DNA of 22,472 bases from Candidatus Taylorbacteria bacterium RIFCSPLOWO2_01_FULL_45_15b (GTDB lineage: Bacteria; Patescibacteriota; Minisyncoccia; Phycocordibacterales; 01-FULL-45-15b), in the NCBI GenBank assembly GCA_001822655.1, contig MHRX01000039.1, positions 1-22,472 on the forward strand, given 5' to 3'. A program made the position numbers and the translations under genes. How positions within the stretch are numbered: the stretch's first letter is position 1; each line of letters opens with the position of its first letter. Of this stretch, positions 7,076 through 14,841 are shown in pieces. The notes beneath the pieces were generated by a model. The model was not told where the DNA came from. It worked only from the letters and a program-made list of their open reading frames with translations, and searched no databases.

Positions 7076-10000
7076 ATGGATGAATCTAAGCCAAAAGAGG
7101 CGAAAAAAAGTGATGTAGCGCTTCGGGAGGAGCGCATTCTGGAGCAATGGCGCGAGAGGCGAATTTTTGAAAAAAGCGTCGAAAACGCGAAGGGAAAAGA
7201 GTTTGTTTTTTATGACGGCCCTCCTTTTGCGACTGGTCAGCCGCACTATGGCCACATTCTTCCCGGGACAATTAAAGATGTAATACCTCGCTATCAGACA
7301 ATGAAGGGGAGAAAAGTGATCCGCAGGTGGGGATGGGATTGCCACGGATTGCCTGTCGAAAATCTGGTAGAGAAAGAGCTTGGCCTATCGTCAAAAAAAG
7401 AAATTCTCGAATATGGTATAGAAAAATTTAATCGTGCGGCCCGCGAGAGCGTATTTCGCTATGCTGATGATTGGAAAAAAATAATTCCGAGGACGGGCAG
7501 ATGGGTTGATATGGAAAACGACTACCGGACGATGAGCCCGTGGTACACGGAGTCCGTTTGGTGGGCATTTGAAGAATTGTATAAAAAAGGTCTTGCGTAT
7601 GAAGGGTTTAAGTCAATGCATGTATGTCCCCATTGCGAGACGACGTTATCTAATTTTGAGGTCGGGCTTGGCTATGCAGATATCACGGATATTTCGGCAT
7701 ATGCAAAATTCGAACTTAAAGACGAGCCGAATACATTTCTTTTGGCGTGGACTACGACACCGTGGACGCTTCCGGGGAATGCGGCGTTGGCCGTAAACCC
7801 CGCTCTTGTATATGTGAAATTTCAAAGATCATCTGATCCCGACAATTTGTACATTTCGGCCAGGGATCGACTTAATGCTATTCCCAAGAAAGAGGGGGAG
7901 ACGTTCACGGCCGTCGAAGAAATTTCTAGCAAATCTCTTGTCGGAAAATCCTACAAACCGGTTTTTTCATACTTCGAGAATCAGCCTTTCCCAAATAAAG
8001 AAAACGCCTGGAAAATTTATTCTGCGGATTTTGTTATGGCTGAAGACGGCACAGGCATCGTGCATATTGCTCCGGGATTTGGGACGGATGATTACGAACT
8101 CTCACTTCGAGAAAAAATTCCCCTTCTTCAACATGTCGGCATGGACGGAAAATTTCTGCCAATGGCAGAAGGCCTTGCGGGCAAGGCGGTAAAGCCGAAA
8201 GGGGATCACCAGAGCGGAGATGTCGAGATTATTAAGCTCCTCGCCGTGAAAGACGCGCTTTTTGCAAAAGAGAAATTCACCCATTCCTACCCGCATTGTT
8301 GGCGATGCGATACGCCGCTCATTAACTATGCGACGTCAAGTTGGTTTGTTGCCGTGCAGAAAATAAAGAAAAAGCTCGTAAAGGAATACGGCGAGATTTC
8401 GTGGATTCCGCAAGCGATCGGCAAAGGACGATTCGGCAATTGGCTTCTCGGCGCAAAGGATTGGGCGGTTTCGCGCTCACGTTTTTGGGGCGCGCCACTT
8501 CCTGTATGGCGCTGTAAATCGTGCAGGAAAGCCGAGGTGGTGGGGTCCATTGCGTCGCTCATTCGGCGCTCGGAGGCGAGAAATGATTTTTACCTCATGC
8601 GTCACGGCGAAGCGGATAATAATGTGCTTCGAATTGTAAGTTCAGAAAAAAACAATACCCACCATCTTACGGAAAAAGGGAAAATAGATGTTCAAAAGGT
8701 CGCAGTGAAACTTCGATCACGCGGCATTGATATTATCATCTCATCTCCTTTTGCTCGCACTCGAGAAACTGCGGATATCGTCGCTCGGGCCGTTGGGATA
8801 CCCGCCGCCTCGATTATATTTGATGACAGATTAGGTGAAGTAATGACAGGGAGCTTTAATTTGAAGTCTATCGAGGAGTATCACGCGTTTTTCTTCAGTT
8901 ACGCGGAACGATTTGTGCGCCGACCCAAAGGTGGGGAGAACCAGACTGATGTCCGGCGTCGGATGCTCGCAGTTGTCCGAGATTATAATCGGATCTATGC
9001 GGGCAAAAAAATTCTTGTGATCACGCACGATACGCCGGCTTGGCTTCTCGACACCGGCCTAAGGGGTTTTTCAGAACGAGAGACGATGAGAGCTCATGAT
9101 GGAAAGTCGTTTTATCTTCAAAACGCAGAGACTCGGCAACTTCGTGTCGTTGATTTGCCTCTGAACGAAATGAATGAACTTGATCTTCACCGACCCTATA
9201 TTGATTCTGTCAGATTTACTTGTTCGTGCGGGGGTAGCATGGAAAGAATCGAATCGGTTTTCGACACATGGTTCGATTCGGGTTCGGTTCCCTTTGCTAA
9301 ATCGCATTATCCGTTTGAAAACAAAGACGAGTTTAATCCACGCCGGGGATTTTTTCGCCGTCAACGAGGATTTCCGGCTGATTTTATAGCGGAAGGACAG
9401 GATCAGACCAGAGGATGGTTTTATACAATGCTCGTCCTCAACACTGCGCTTTTTGGCCAGTCGCCATATAAAAATGTCATCGTGAACGGGCTCGTCCTTG
9501 CCGAAGACGGAAAGAAAATGTCGAAGCGACTTAACAATTATCCTGATCTAACGCACGTTTTCGACAAGTACGGCGCCGACGCGGTCCGCTACTATTTAAT
9601 GGCAAGTCCCCTCGTCAGGGCGGAAGAGATGAGTTTTAGTGAAAAAGCCGTTGACGACGTGTACAAGAAAAATATTGTCAGGCTCGAAAATGTTGCATCG
9701 TATCTCACAATGTATTCCACAGATGATAAAAGTCTGATGGTTGATTCTCCGCATGTTCTCGATCGCTGGATTTGCGTGCGCCTTGAGGAGACTCGAAGTG
9801 CTGTTTCAGAGGGGTTGGAGAATTACGAAATTGACAAGGCCGCGCGTCCAATCGAAGGATTCATAGAGGATATTTCAACGTGGTACCTGCGGCGCTCGCG
9901 CGATCGGTATAAAAACGAAGATCAAGACAAGAAATTGGCGGCGGGCACTTTGCGGTATGTACTCATTGAAACTTCGAGGATTATCGCGCCGTTCATGCCG

Positions 10001-10591
10001 TTTCTTGCGGAAAAAGTGTATGAAGAAATGGGAGGCGCGCTTCAAAGTATTCATCTTGAAACATGGACTCTACCGAGACAACTTACGAAAGAGGAAAAAG
10101 AACTTCTCGAAAAAATGAAGGAAGTGCGACGAATAGTATCGCTCGGACTTGAAGCCAGGGCAAAGGCTAATATAAAAGTGCGCCAGCCGCTTTCACGTAT
10201 CTCGCACCGCAATACTATTCTCAAAGCGGAAAATGAATTACTACGGCTTATTGCTGATGAAATCAATGTAAAAGAAGTGCGCTATGACGGCACCCTTAAA
10301 GAAGAGGTACTGCTTGACCGCGATATCTCTCCGAGCCTCAAAGATGAGGGTGATGTCCGGGAATTGGTGCGGTTTATTCAAGACTTGAGGAAGAAACAAA
10401 ATCTTTTTCCGTCAGACACAGTAAATCTTCGCGTCAGTGTGTCGGAGAGCGGAAAAGAATTTATTTTTAAACATAAAGATAACGTGTGCAGGCAAACAAA
10501 TGCTTCGAAGATTGTATTTTCCGAGGATACTGCCGGTGAAGAAATTATGATTGGAGGGAATGCGCTAAAAATATTCGTTGAAAAAAATTAG
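7076..10591 (+). CDS. ileS: isoleucyl-tRNA synthetase with an inserted histidine phosphatase domain
   Basis: This 1171-residue class I synthetase charges tRNA-Ile. The HIGH-type motif is HYGH at 57-60. The CP1 editing region carries TTTPWTLPGN and the EDGTGIVHIAPGFG-type motifs. The KMSKS loop is KMSKR at 814-818, followed by an anticodon-binding domain and a C-terminal region. Zinc-type pairs CKSC and CSC are visible. Between the CKSC region and DLHRPYID (703-710), about 200 residues are inserted (roughly 499-702) that form a complete histidine phosphatase domain with RHGE (His510). Without the insert the protein would be about 967 residues, normal for IleS. I choose ATG 7076; the earlier ATG 7058 lies inside the -10 box. 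No clear terminator follows. Confidence 0.96.
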   Translation: MDESKPKEAKKSDVALREERILEQWRERRIFEKSVENAKGKEFVFYDGPPFATGQPHYGHILPGTIKDVIPRYQTMKGRKVIRRWGWDCHGLPVENLVEKELGLSSKKEILEYGIEKFNRAARESVFRYADDWKKIIPRTGRWVDMENDYRTMSPWYTESVWWAFEELYKKGLAYEGFKSMHVCPHCETTLSNFEVGLGYADITDISAYAKFELKDEPNTFLLAWTTTPWTLPGNAALAVNPALVYVKFQRSSDPDNLYISARDRLNAIPKKEGETFTAVEEISSKSLVGKSYKPVFSYFENQPFPNKENAWKIYSADFVMAEDGTGIVHIAPGFGTDDYELSLREKIPLLQHVGMDGKFLPMAEGLAGKAVKPKGDHQSGDVEIIKLLAVKDALFAKEKFTHSYPHCWRCDTPLINYATSSWFVAVQKIKKKLVKEYGEISWIPQAIGKGRFGNWLLGAKDWAVSRSRFWGAPLPVWRCKSCRKAEVVGSIASLIRRSEARNDFYLMRHGEADNNVLRIVSSEKNNTHHLTEKGKIDVQKVAVKLRSRGIDIIISSPFARTRETADIVARAVGIPAASIIFDDRLGEVMTGSFNLKSIEEYHAFFFSYAERFVRRPKGGENQTDVRRRMLAVVRDYNRIYAGKKILVITHDTPAWLLDTGLRGFSERETMRAHDGKSFYLQNAETRQLRVVDLPLNEMNELDLHRPYIDSVRFTCSCGGSMERIESVFDTWFDSGSVPFAKSHYPFENKDEFNPRRGFFRRQRGFPADFIAEGQDQTRGWFYTMLVLNTALFGQSPYKNVIVNGLVLAEDGKKMSKRLNNYPDLTHVFDKYGADAVRYYLMASPLVRAEEMSFSEKAVDDVYKKNIVRLENVASYLTMYSTDDKSLMVDSPHVLDRWICVRLEETRSAVSEGLENYEIDKAARPIEGFIEDISTWYLRRSRDRYKNEDQDKKLAAGTLRYVLIETSRIIAPFMPFLAEKVYEEMGGALQSIHLETWTLPRQLTKEEKELLEKMKEVRRIVSLGLEARAKANIKVRQPLSRISHRNTILKAENELLRLIADEINVKEVRYDGTLKEEVLLDRDISPSLKDEGDVRELVRFIQDLRKKQNLFPSDTVNLRVSVSESGKEFIFKHKDNVCRQTNASKIVFSEDTAGEEIMIGGNALKIFVEKN
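8570..9181 (+). other. histidine phosphatase domain inserted within ileS
   Basis: This in-frame segment encodes the phosphoglycerate mutase-like marks LMRHGEADN (His510), LTEKG, ISSPFARTRETADIV with the expected Ser and Arg, an acidic RLGEVMTG, PKGGENQTDVRRRM and the second histidine in VITHDTPAWLL. All expected catalytic residues are present, so it looks enzymatically competent. It sits between the zinc-binding part and the DLHRPYID part of the synthetase body, a surface position before the KMSKS half of the active site. Confidence 0.9.
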
Positions 10592-10684
10592 GTTAGAACC
10601 AATCTCAATAATAATGGCCAAGCGGTTTCTTGAATTGTAGGTTACCGGAGGCGACTTCAATCTTGTTCGTACAATAAGCGGTTG

Positions 10685-10746
10685 TTATTATCCGCCCGCG
10701 TCATCCTCGGAGCTCTCTCCGTGATGACGCGGAATGCAGATAATAA
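10685..10746. repeat. nested hairpin
   Basis: The outer stem is TTATTATC (10685-10692)/GATAATAA (10739-10746). The middle stem is CCGCGTCATC (10696-10705)/GATGACGCGG (10723-10732), a perfect 10 bp. The inner stem is CGGAG/CTCCG around CTCT. There is no T-tract, so it is not a standard terminator of ileS. Confidence 0.7.
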
Positions 10747-10960
10747 ACCGAGCACCATTTTTACCAAATAGTAACTTAGAGCAAAATGTACATCTGAACA
10801 GCGTGTCTCTCATAAACCGCTTACTTCTCTTTCTTCAAATGGTGCTGGGTTCAACTGCCGCACTCGGCAATATGACGGTCATACCGTAAAGCAAGCTGAC
10901 GCGGTAGTTGGGCGGTAGTTGATTCGACCCACCACCAATCACCCAAATCCATAACCCATC

Positions 10961-11006
10961 ATCAATATACTATAAGACCGCTATAGCGGACTTATAGTAT
11001 ATTGAT
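10961..11006. repeat. 46-nt near-perfect palindrome
   Basis: The arms ATCAATATACTATAAG (10961-10976) and CTTATAGTATATTGAT (10991-11006) are exactly complementary. They flank the 12-nt self-palindrome CCGCTATAGCGG. The only mismatch is one A opposite A on each side of the centre. There is no T-tract. It could be a protein-binding or recombination site, or a repetitive extragenic palindrome. Confidence 0.8.
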
Positions 11007-11031
11007 CAAAATGCTTTATGACTTCTCGCCA

Positions 11032-11059
11032 AACTACCCTGTGCTTGCGCAGGGTAGTT
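11032..11059. repeat. hairpin
   Basis: AACTACCCTG (11032-11041) pairs perfectly with CAGGGTAGTT (11050-11059) around an 8-nt loop. It is followed by no T-run on either strand. GGTAGTT also occurs twice in the tandem duplication at 10901-10922. Confidence 0.6.
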
Positions 11060-11084
11060 CATTTAGATGGGTTCTTTAGATATT

Positions 11085-11110
11085 AAAAAAGCACCATGTC
11101 TTCATGGTGC
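11085..11110 (-). terminator. rho-independent terminator of the leftward gene
   Basis: On the minus strand GCACCATG and CATGGTGC form a perfect 8-bp stem with a 4-nt loop followed by six T. It lies 12 nt beyond the stop of the 338-residue gene. Confidence 0.9.
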
Positions 11111-11121
11111 GTGTAATCGAG

Positions 11122-12138
11122 CTAGTCAAGGGCAGTTAGCGCCTTGGAGAGTTTGGCGTTTGCCACATTCAAAGACTCGATCTTTTTCTGAAGCGCAGTG
11201 ATTTCGGCAGTGTTCGCTGAAATTCGTGCCGATATACCTTGCCGAATCGAGATATTTTCATCCGCCTCTGCCTTTTCGGGCACGTCTTTTTTGTGAGGAA
11301 GATCGGCTGATTTGGATTGAAGAGTGCATTCGCCTCCGTCTTTTTCAGTCAGTAATCCCGTTCTCTGCAATTGGCGATAATACCCGCCAACTTTATTCTT
11401 ATTGCCGAGGAAAAGTTTCCCGAGTGTCTTCAAAACATCTTTTCGATTGGTCTTGTGTCCATTCTTTTCGAGAAGACGACGGAAGACATCTCTTGAGGCT
11501 TCGAGAGCAATGGCGCGGAGTTTTGTCTCCTTCTCCACGGGCTTGGTCTTGGCGGCCGGGGCGGGTTTTTCAGGCCTCACTTTCATGCTCGCAAAGTTAG
11601 TTCCCGTGAGGCATACTTCGGTGCCATCAACGTACTTTAGATAATTGAGACGTATGAGACTCCCGAGAATTTTGCCAGACCGATTCAAAGGAATCATTTG
11701 TCCACGGACTTCATTTAAGACTTTAAAAAAATCTGCCCGTGGAACTGGCTCGAGTCCGAACTGCGTACGAAGAGCGGTCAGAATGTCGAAATTTGGCTTG
11801 GAAATTTGCGACTGACTAACGCCTTCAACTTCTGCCACCATTCCGAATCTCTCAACCAGAAGCGACTGAACTTTCTTATTTGTCTGCTCGTCTTGCGCCG
11901 TGCTCTGAAGCACGCACATCACGATTTTGGAGCCCGATCGACACAGTAGAGACGTCGCCCCTCTTGCGAGGATTTTTCTGACTTTGATAAGCGGTGAGTT
12001 AATATCCGCAGTGGCGAGAACTTTTCCTCCTTGCAGAGAATAATTTGATGTTACGCCCGCTTCCTCAAGGATTTTTTGAATTTGGACACCGACCTGCTCC
12101 GATACGAGGTGGGTGTTTCCTTTGATAGTTAAGGTCAT
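11122..12138 (-). CDS. hypothetical protein with winged-helix-like segments and a C-terminal coiled coil, 338 aa
   Basis: I do not recognise the family. Residues 1-115 look like a mixed alpha/beta domain. Residues 118-178 (ALRTQFG through KYVDGTEVCLTG) have the helix-helix-strand rhythm of a winged helix. A Lys/Pro/Ala linker (180-205) leads to a second such segment (208-275), with DVLKTLGKLF and YYRQLQRTGLL as the likely helices. The last 35 residues have heptad spacing (ITALQKKIESLNVANAKL) typical of a coiled coil. No signal peptide or membrane segment is seen. Together this suggests a DNA-binding or scaffolding protein that oligomerises through its C-terminus; that is inference. It is transcribed leftward from a promoter shared back-to-back with the HTH/ATPase operon and has its own terminator, so it is likely a partner or antagonist of that operon. 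Confidence 0.8.
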   Translation of the reverse strand: MTLTIKGNTHLVSEQVGVQIQKILEEAGVTSNYSLQGGKVLATADINSPLIKVRKILARGATSLLCRSGSKIVMCVLQSTAQDEQTNKKVQSLLVERFGMVAEVEGVSQSQISKPNFDILTALRTQFGLEPVPRADFFKVLNEVRGQMIPLNRSGKILGSLIRLNYLKYVDGTEVCLTGTNFASMKVRPEKPAPAAKTKPVEKETKLRAIALEASRDVFRRLLEKNGHKTNRKDVLKTLGKLFLGNKNKVGGYYRQLQRTGLLTEKDGGECTLQSKSADLPHKKDVPEKAEADENISIRQGISARISANTAEITALQKKIESLNVANAKLSKALTALD

Positions 12139-12170
12139 ATTTTGTTTCTGTCATGGTTCATCTGCAAATG

Positions 12171-12198
12171 ATAATAAGGGTATATTCTATATTGTCAA
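12171..12198 (-). promoter_or_regulatory. leftward promoter of the 338-aa gene
   Basis: On the minus strand TTGACA (12198-12193) and TATTAT (12176-12171) are 16 nt apart. The predicted start near 12164 gives a leader of about 26 nt before ATG 12138. The consensus -35 here and in the opposing promoter contrasts with the -35-poor promoters of the flanking core genes. Confidence 0.7.
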
Positions 12199-12248
12199 GT
12201 GCTTTGATTGACAAATTACACTGATAATATATAGTATTTTCAAAGCAC
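12199..12248. promoter_or_regulatory. candidate operator: 9-bp inverted repeat
   Basis: GTGCTTTGA (12199-12207) fills exactly the 9 nt between the two opposing -35 boxes. Its inverse complement TCAAAGCAC (12240-12248) covers the predicted rightward start site. Half-site centres are 41 bp apart, about four helical turns, so both would lie on one face of the DNA. The likely binder is the HTH protein encoded just downstream, which would then repress both units. Confidence 0.55.
12208..12235 (+). promoter_or_regulatory. rightward promoter of the HTH/ATPase operon
   Basis: TTGACA (12208-12213) and TATAGT (12230-12235) are separated by 16 nt. Transcription would start near 12242, leaving a leader of about 32 nt before ATG 12274. 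Confidence 0.7.
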
Positions 12249-12273
12249 ATTAACAACAAAATACGACTAAACT

Positions 12274-12966
12274 ATGGATATCTCTACTTTTAGTGACAGG
12301 ATTCGACCGGTCTTGCAGGAACTTTTGAAGACAGATGTGAGCACGGTAGGGAAACTTGCTCAATTGTTTGGCTACGGCCGCAAGACTGTAAGCCGTTGGA
12401 TAAGGGGCGAAAGGTCGCCAGCTGATTATGATGAGATTATTTTGACTGTTTTCATTTCAGAGGGCGGTAAATTACAGTTTGAGCTACCGGAAGAATGGAA
12501 AGAACTGTCAGCTCTCCTAACGACTGGTGACAGAAACGCGAGGTATAAGCTGTTTGATCGTCTGAAAAGAAGTCTCAAATCGAAAGATGGTGGATTGCTC
12601 ACAACTCTGTTCAAAAACCAGGGCCTCCCTGCCGATATGAAGGCGCAGATCAAAAGATTTGTTGAAACATACAAGCCCGAACACGGTGGGCGAGCCACCG
12701 AATCGGAGATTGTTATGGGAGGCGCTGTTCGGCAGGATTGGAAGAGTGTTATTGTGGGATCATTTCTCAATTCGGTGAAAACCGTTTCAGGAACTGCGGA
12801 ATTGCTTTTGTCGGATAAATTCAGCGACGAGGAACGCTACGGCCTTCTCGAGGAGGCAAGAAGAAATAACATAAACCTTTTTGAAGCTTCGGATCGTTTG
12901 CGGGCGCTTCTCTCGAGAGAGGCGCGCAAACTCCGGGAACAAAAATTGAAAGGAGGTGTGGCATGA
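12274..12966 (+). CDS. HTH protein with a histidine-kinase-dimerisation-like C-terminus, 230 aa
   Basis: Residues 23-45 (STVGKLAQLFGYGRKTVSRW onward) form a clear helix-turn-helix of the Xre/MerR-like size. The central part (60-150) is helical and uncharacterised. Residues 155-213 resemble the two-helix DHp (HisKA) domain of sensor kinases: FLNSVKTVSGTAELLL, an acidic turn DKFSDEER, then a second helix ending DRLRALL. The position where kinases have the phospho-accepting His is Gly162, so it should not be phosphorylated in the usual way. A basic tail follows. Its TGA overlaps the ATG of the GHKL ATPase gene. I infer a DNA-binding adaptor that docks the ATPase through the DHp-like helices, like a sensor kinase split in two. 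The HTH call is firm; the DHp similarity is by eye and needs a profile search. Confidence 0.8.
   Translation: MDISTFSDRIRPVLQELLKTDVSTVGKLAQLFGYGRKTVSRWIRGERSPADYDEIILTVFISEGGKLQFELPEEWKELSALLTTGDRNARYKLFDRLKRSLKSKDGGLLTTLFKNQGLPADMKAQIKRFVETYKPEHGGRATESEIVMGGAVRQDWKSVIVGSFLNSVKTVSGTAELLLSDKFSDEERYGLLEEARRNNINLFEASDRLRALLSREARKLREQKLKGGVA
12950..12958 (+). promoter_or_regulatory. strong Shine-Dalgarno site of the GHKL ATPase gene
   Basis: AAGGAGGTG lies 4 nt before ATG 12963 and is nearly fully complementary to the usual 16S tail. It is the strongest ribosome site in the window and lies inside the end of the upstream gene, so it supports coupled translation. Confidence 0.75.
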
Positions 12967-14627
12967 GCCATACAAAACCAACAGTGGAGACAGGCGGCGT
13001 GATGGAGATGAAAGTCGATCTCGCGAATGCGATAAAGGCTTTCGCAAATCATTATCAAAAAGTGCACGAAGTAGGTCTGGAACTTGTCCAGAACGCCGTT
13101 GACGCAAGGGCAACCATAATTCGGATCAATATTGACTACCGCGACCCGCAAAATCGGTCTGTCGAAGTAACGGATAATGGGACCGGTGCAAGCAAGGAGA
13201 GAGTGGCCCTTTTACTCCAATCCATAGGAGTAAGTCTCAAGCTTCAGGATGCGGATAGTTATGGTGAATTCGGCCAGGGTTTCGTTTCGCCCCATGGAAA
13301 ATGCGAAAGCCATGAATTTACGACTTGCTGGGAGGGAGAAGATGTTACTGCGTATCGCACATGGTTTTTTCCGAAAGTAATTCCAGAAACGGGCATAGAG
13401 TGGAAACCGGAGAGGGGACTCATTTATGCTCCTGACAATCGAGTGTTGCCAACGAAACAGCGCTCGCTACAAAAAGTGGATTGGAGAAGTCGTGTGAGGA
13501 TGAAGCAGGTTACAAAAGACCGCCTCATATCCGCGATCGATATCGATATGCTAGTTTCTGATATCGCCCGGCGTTTTCGCCACAAAATACGAGAGCGGAA
13601 TATCGACATCCGTATTAAGTATTTCAACAAGAAGGGCGAAAAAGAATTGACGCGGCGCGTGATCGTGGAAGAGTTTACGGGCAGTGCGCTCGATGTTTGC
13701 ACTTTTTCGCATCAGGATGCCGGCCTCACGGAATTTCGGCTCTATCTCGCCAATAAAGGAACGGGCGGAAGAAAGGGCGAGGTCAGGTTTCTGACCAGGT
13801 CTCAAAAGGGAATTCCGCAGCCCATTTCTTGCAAGGAGTTTTTTTCTTCAATTGACCGACATGAAATTCCCGTCGAAGCATCTGTTCGCCAGGCAATTAC
13901 ATCCGGTATTTTTGAAGGAGAGATCGTCTTCGAGAAGTTGGTTCTTAGCGAAGACCGGAAAAGTTTCGTTTTCAGCAACGCTCTTTGGGGTGGGTGCGAC
14001 ACGATTGAGCAGTGGTATAAGAGCGTGGGTTCCCAGCATTACGATAAAGTAATGCGAGAGAATCAGGATTACCGCTATGAAAAAATCTGCAAGGGGATTT
14101 CCGACTACATCGCGCGGGTGTCAAAACTTTTCCCGGGATTACTGGCGGGAATCGAGTTGATTCAAAAAGGGAAATTGTTGGGGGGCGATGAGAAAAAAGA
14201 CGAACCGCCCGGTCCTACCGAAAAGCCACTCCCTCCTGATCCGCCCAAGCCAAAATCCGATAAGCCGAAAAAACCGCGCAAGCCGCGGAGCCCTCGGACA
14301 AGGACGAAATACGGATTCGATATCCAAATTTCGGAACTCGACGATACGCTGACCACCCACGAGTTTGATTCTGACGAAGGCGTGTTGCATGTGAATGCGA
14401 TCAACCCGTGTTTCAGCGCATGCGACGTTGGCCCGGGCGACAAGAAAATGCAGTGGTATGTCGCCACGGTCGTTAATGCCGCGCTCGTCGAACTGCGGTA
14501 CAAGCGATTGCATGCGACGACAGCAGAAGGCATGGCTCGCGATTTGATCAGGTTAAATTCGATGGTTATCCTCAACAGCACGAATCTTGACGGTAGCTCC
14601 GGAATATTCCGAGAGATTCAGTTCTAA
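12963..14627 (+). CDS. GHKL (HSP90/histidine-kinase-like) ATPase, 554 aa
   Basis: The N-terminal ATPase has all the Bergerat-fold boxes: N-box ELVQNAVDA (Glu40, Asn44), G1 box VTDNGTGA (Asp71, Gly73, Gly75) and G2 box GEFGQGFVSP (101-110). Glu40 fits the hydrolysing MutL/HSP90/MORC type. A beta-rich middle (about 115-330) follows. Residues about 400-440 are a Pro/Lys linker (PPDPPKPK, KKPRKPRSPR). A conserved-looking C-terminal domain (445-554) contains LHVNAINPCF and WYVATVVNAALVELRY. There is no membrane segment and no kinase dimerisation domain of its own; the upstream gene carries a DHp-like one. ATG 12963 overlaps the upstream TGA and has a strong Shine-Dalgarno. Substrate and role are unknown; the layout suggests a sensing, chaperone-like or defence function, which is inference. 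Confidence 0.88.
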   Translation: MSHTKPTVETGGVMEMKVDLANAIKAFANHYQKVHEVGLELVQNAVDARATIIRINIDYRDPQNRSVEVTDNGTGASKERVALLLQSIGVSLKLQDADSYGEFGQGFVSPHGKCESHEFTTCWEGEDVTAYRTWFFPKVIPETGIEWKPERGLIYAPDNRVLPTKQRSLQKVDWRSRVRMKQVTKDRLISAIDIDMLVSDIARRFRHKIRERNIDIRIKYFNKKGEKELTRRVIVEEFTGSALDVCTFSHQDAGLTEFRLYLANKGTGGRKGEVRFLTRSQKGIPQPISCKEFFSSIDRHEIPVEASVRQAITSGIFEGEIVFEKLVLSEDRKSFVFSNALWGGCDTIEQWYKSVGSQHYDKVMRENQDYRYEKICKGISDYIARVSKLFPGLLAGIELIQKGKLLGGDEKKDEPPGPTEKPLPPDPPKPKSDKPKKPRKPRSPRTRTKYGFDIQISELDDTLTTHEFDSDEGVLHVNAINPCFSACDVGPGDKKMQWYVATVVNAALVELRYKRLHATTAEGMARDLIRLNSMVILNSTNLDGSSGIFREIQF

Positions 14628-14633
14628 AGTCAT

Positions 14634-14659
14634 AACTCCTCCATGCGAGGAGTTTTTTT
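14634..14659 (+). terminator. rho-independent terminator
   Basis: AACTCCTC (14634-14641) pairs with GAGGAGTT (14647-14654) around a 5-nt loop and runs into a T-tract. It closes the HTH/ATPase operon. Confidence 0.9.
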
Positions 14660-14824
14660 ATTCGTCGTTTCGCGGAAAATCTACCTTTCGTTTCTGCCGG
14701 GTGAAAAAGACTGTAGATAAAAATCCCCGCAGATGCGCCGACGAAACGTTGCCGGCATGCCTCTGCAAGGATGAAGCTTTTCAAGAGACTATGCCATTGG
14801 TGAGCGCGCCACTCTGTCAACGAG

Positions 14825-14833
14825 TGCTATAAT
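14825..14833 (+). promoter_or_regulatory. extended -10 promoter of recO (near-leaderless)
   Basis: TGCTATAAT is a perfect extended -10 element. ATG 14842 follows after 8 nt, so the transcript would have almost no leader and no Shine-Dalgarno site. Confidence 0.65.
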
Positions 14834-14841
14834 TTACGCTG

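Larger units (their letters stand above)
10592..11084. other. long structured intergenic region between convergent genes
   Basis: About 490 nt without a convincing gene. It holds AAGCGGTT at 10620 and 10676, both able to pair with AAACCGCTT at 10814-10822. It also holds a nested hairpin at 10685-10746, the 10-bp inverted pair AGCACCATTT (10751)/AAATGGTGCT (10837), an 11-nt tandem duplication (GCGGTAGTTG units, 10901-10922), a 46-nt palindrome (10961-11006) and a 10-bp hairpin AACTACCCTG/CAGGGTAGTT (11032-11059). No tRNA, tmRNA or other known RNA was recognised. It may be an RNA gene, a repeat cluster or the edge of an inserted block. Confidence 0.5.

Noticed and set aside
10840..10865. GGTTCAACT as a tRNA T-loop
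   Set aside because: The flanking bases do not pair into a T-stem and no cloverleaf can be drawn.
10592..11084. CRISPR array
   Set aside because: Repeats are inverted or a single 11-nt tandem copy, with no regularly spaced direct repeats or cas genes.
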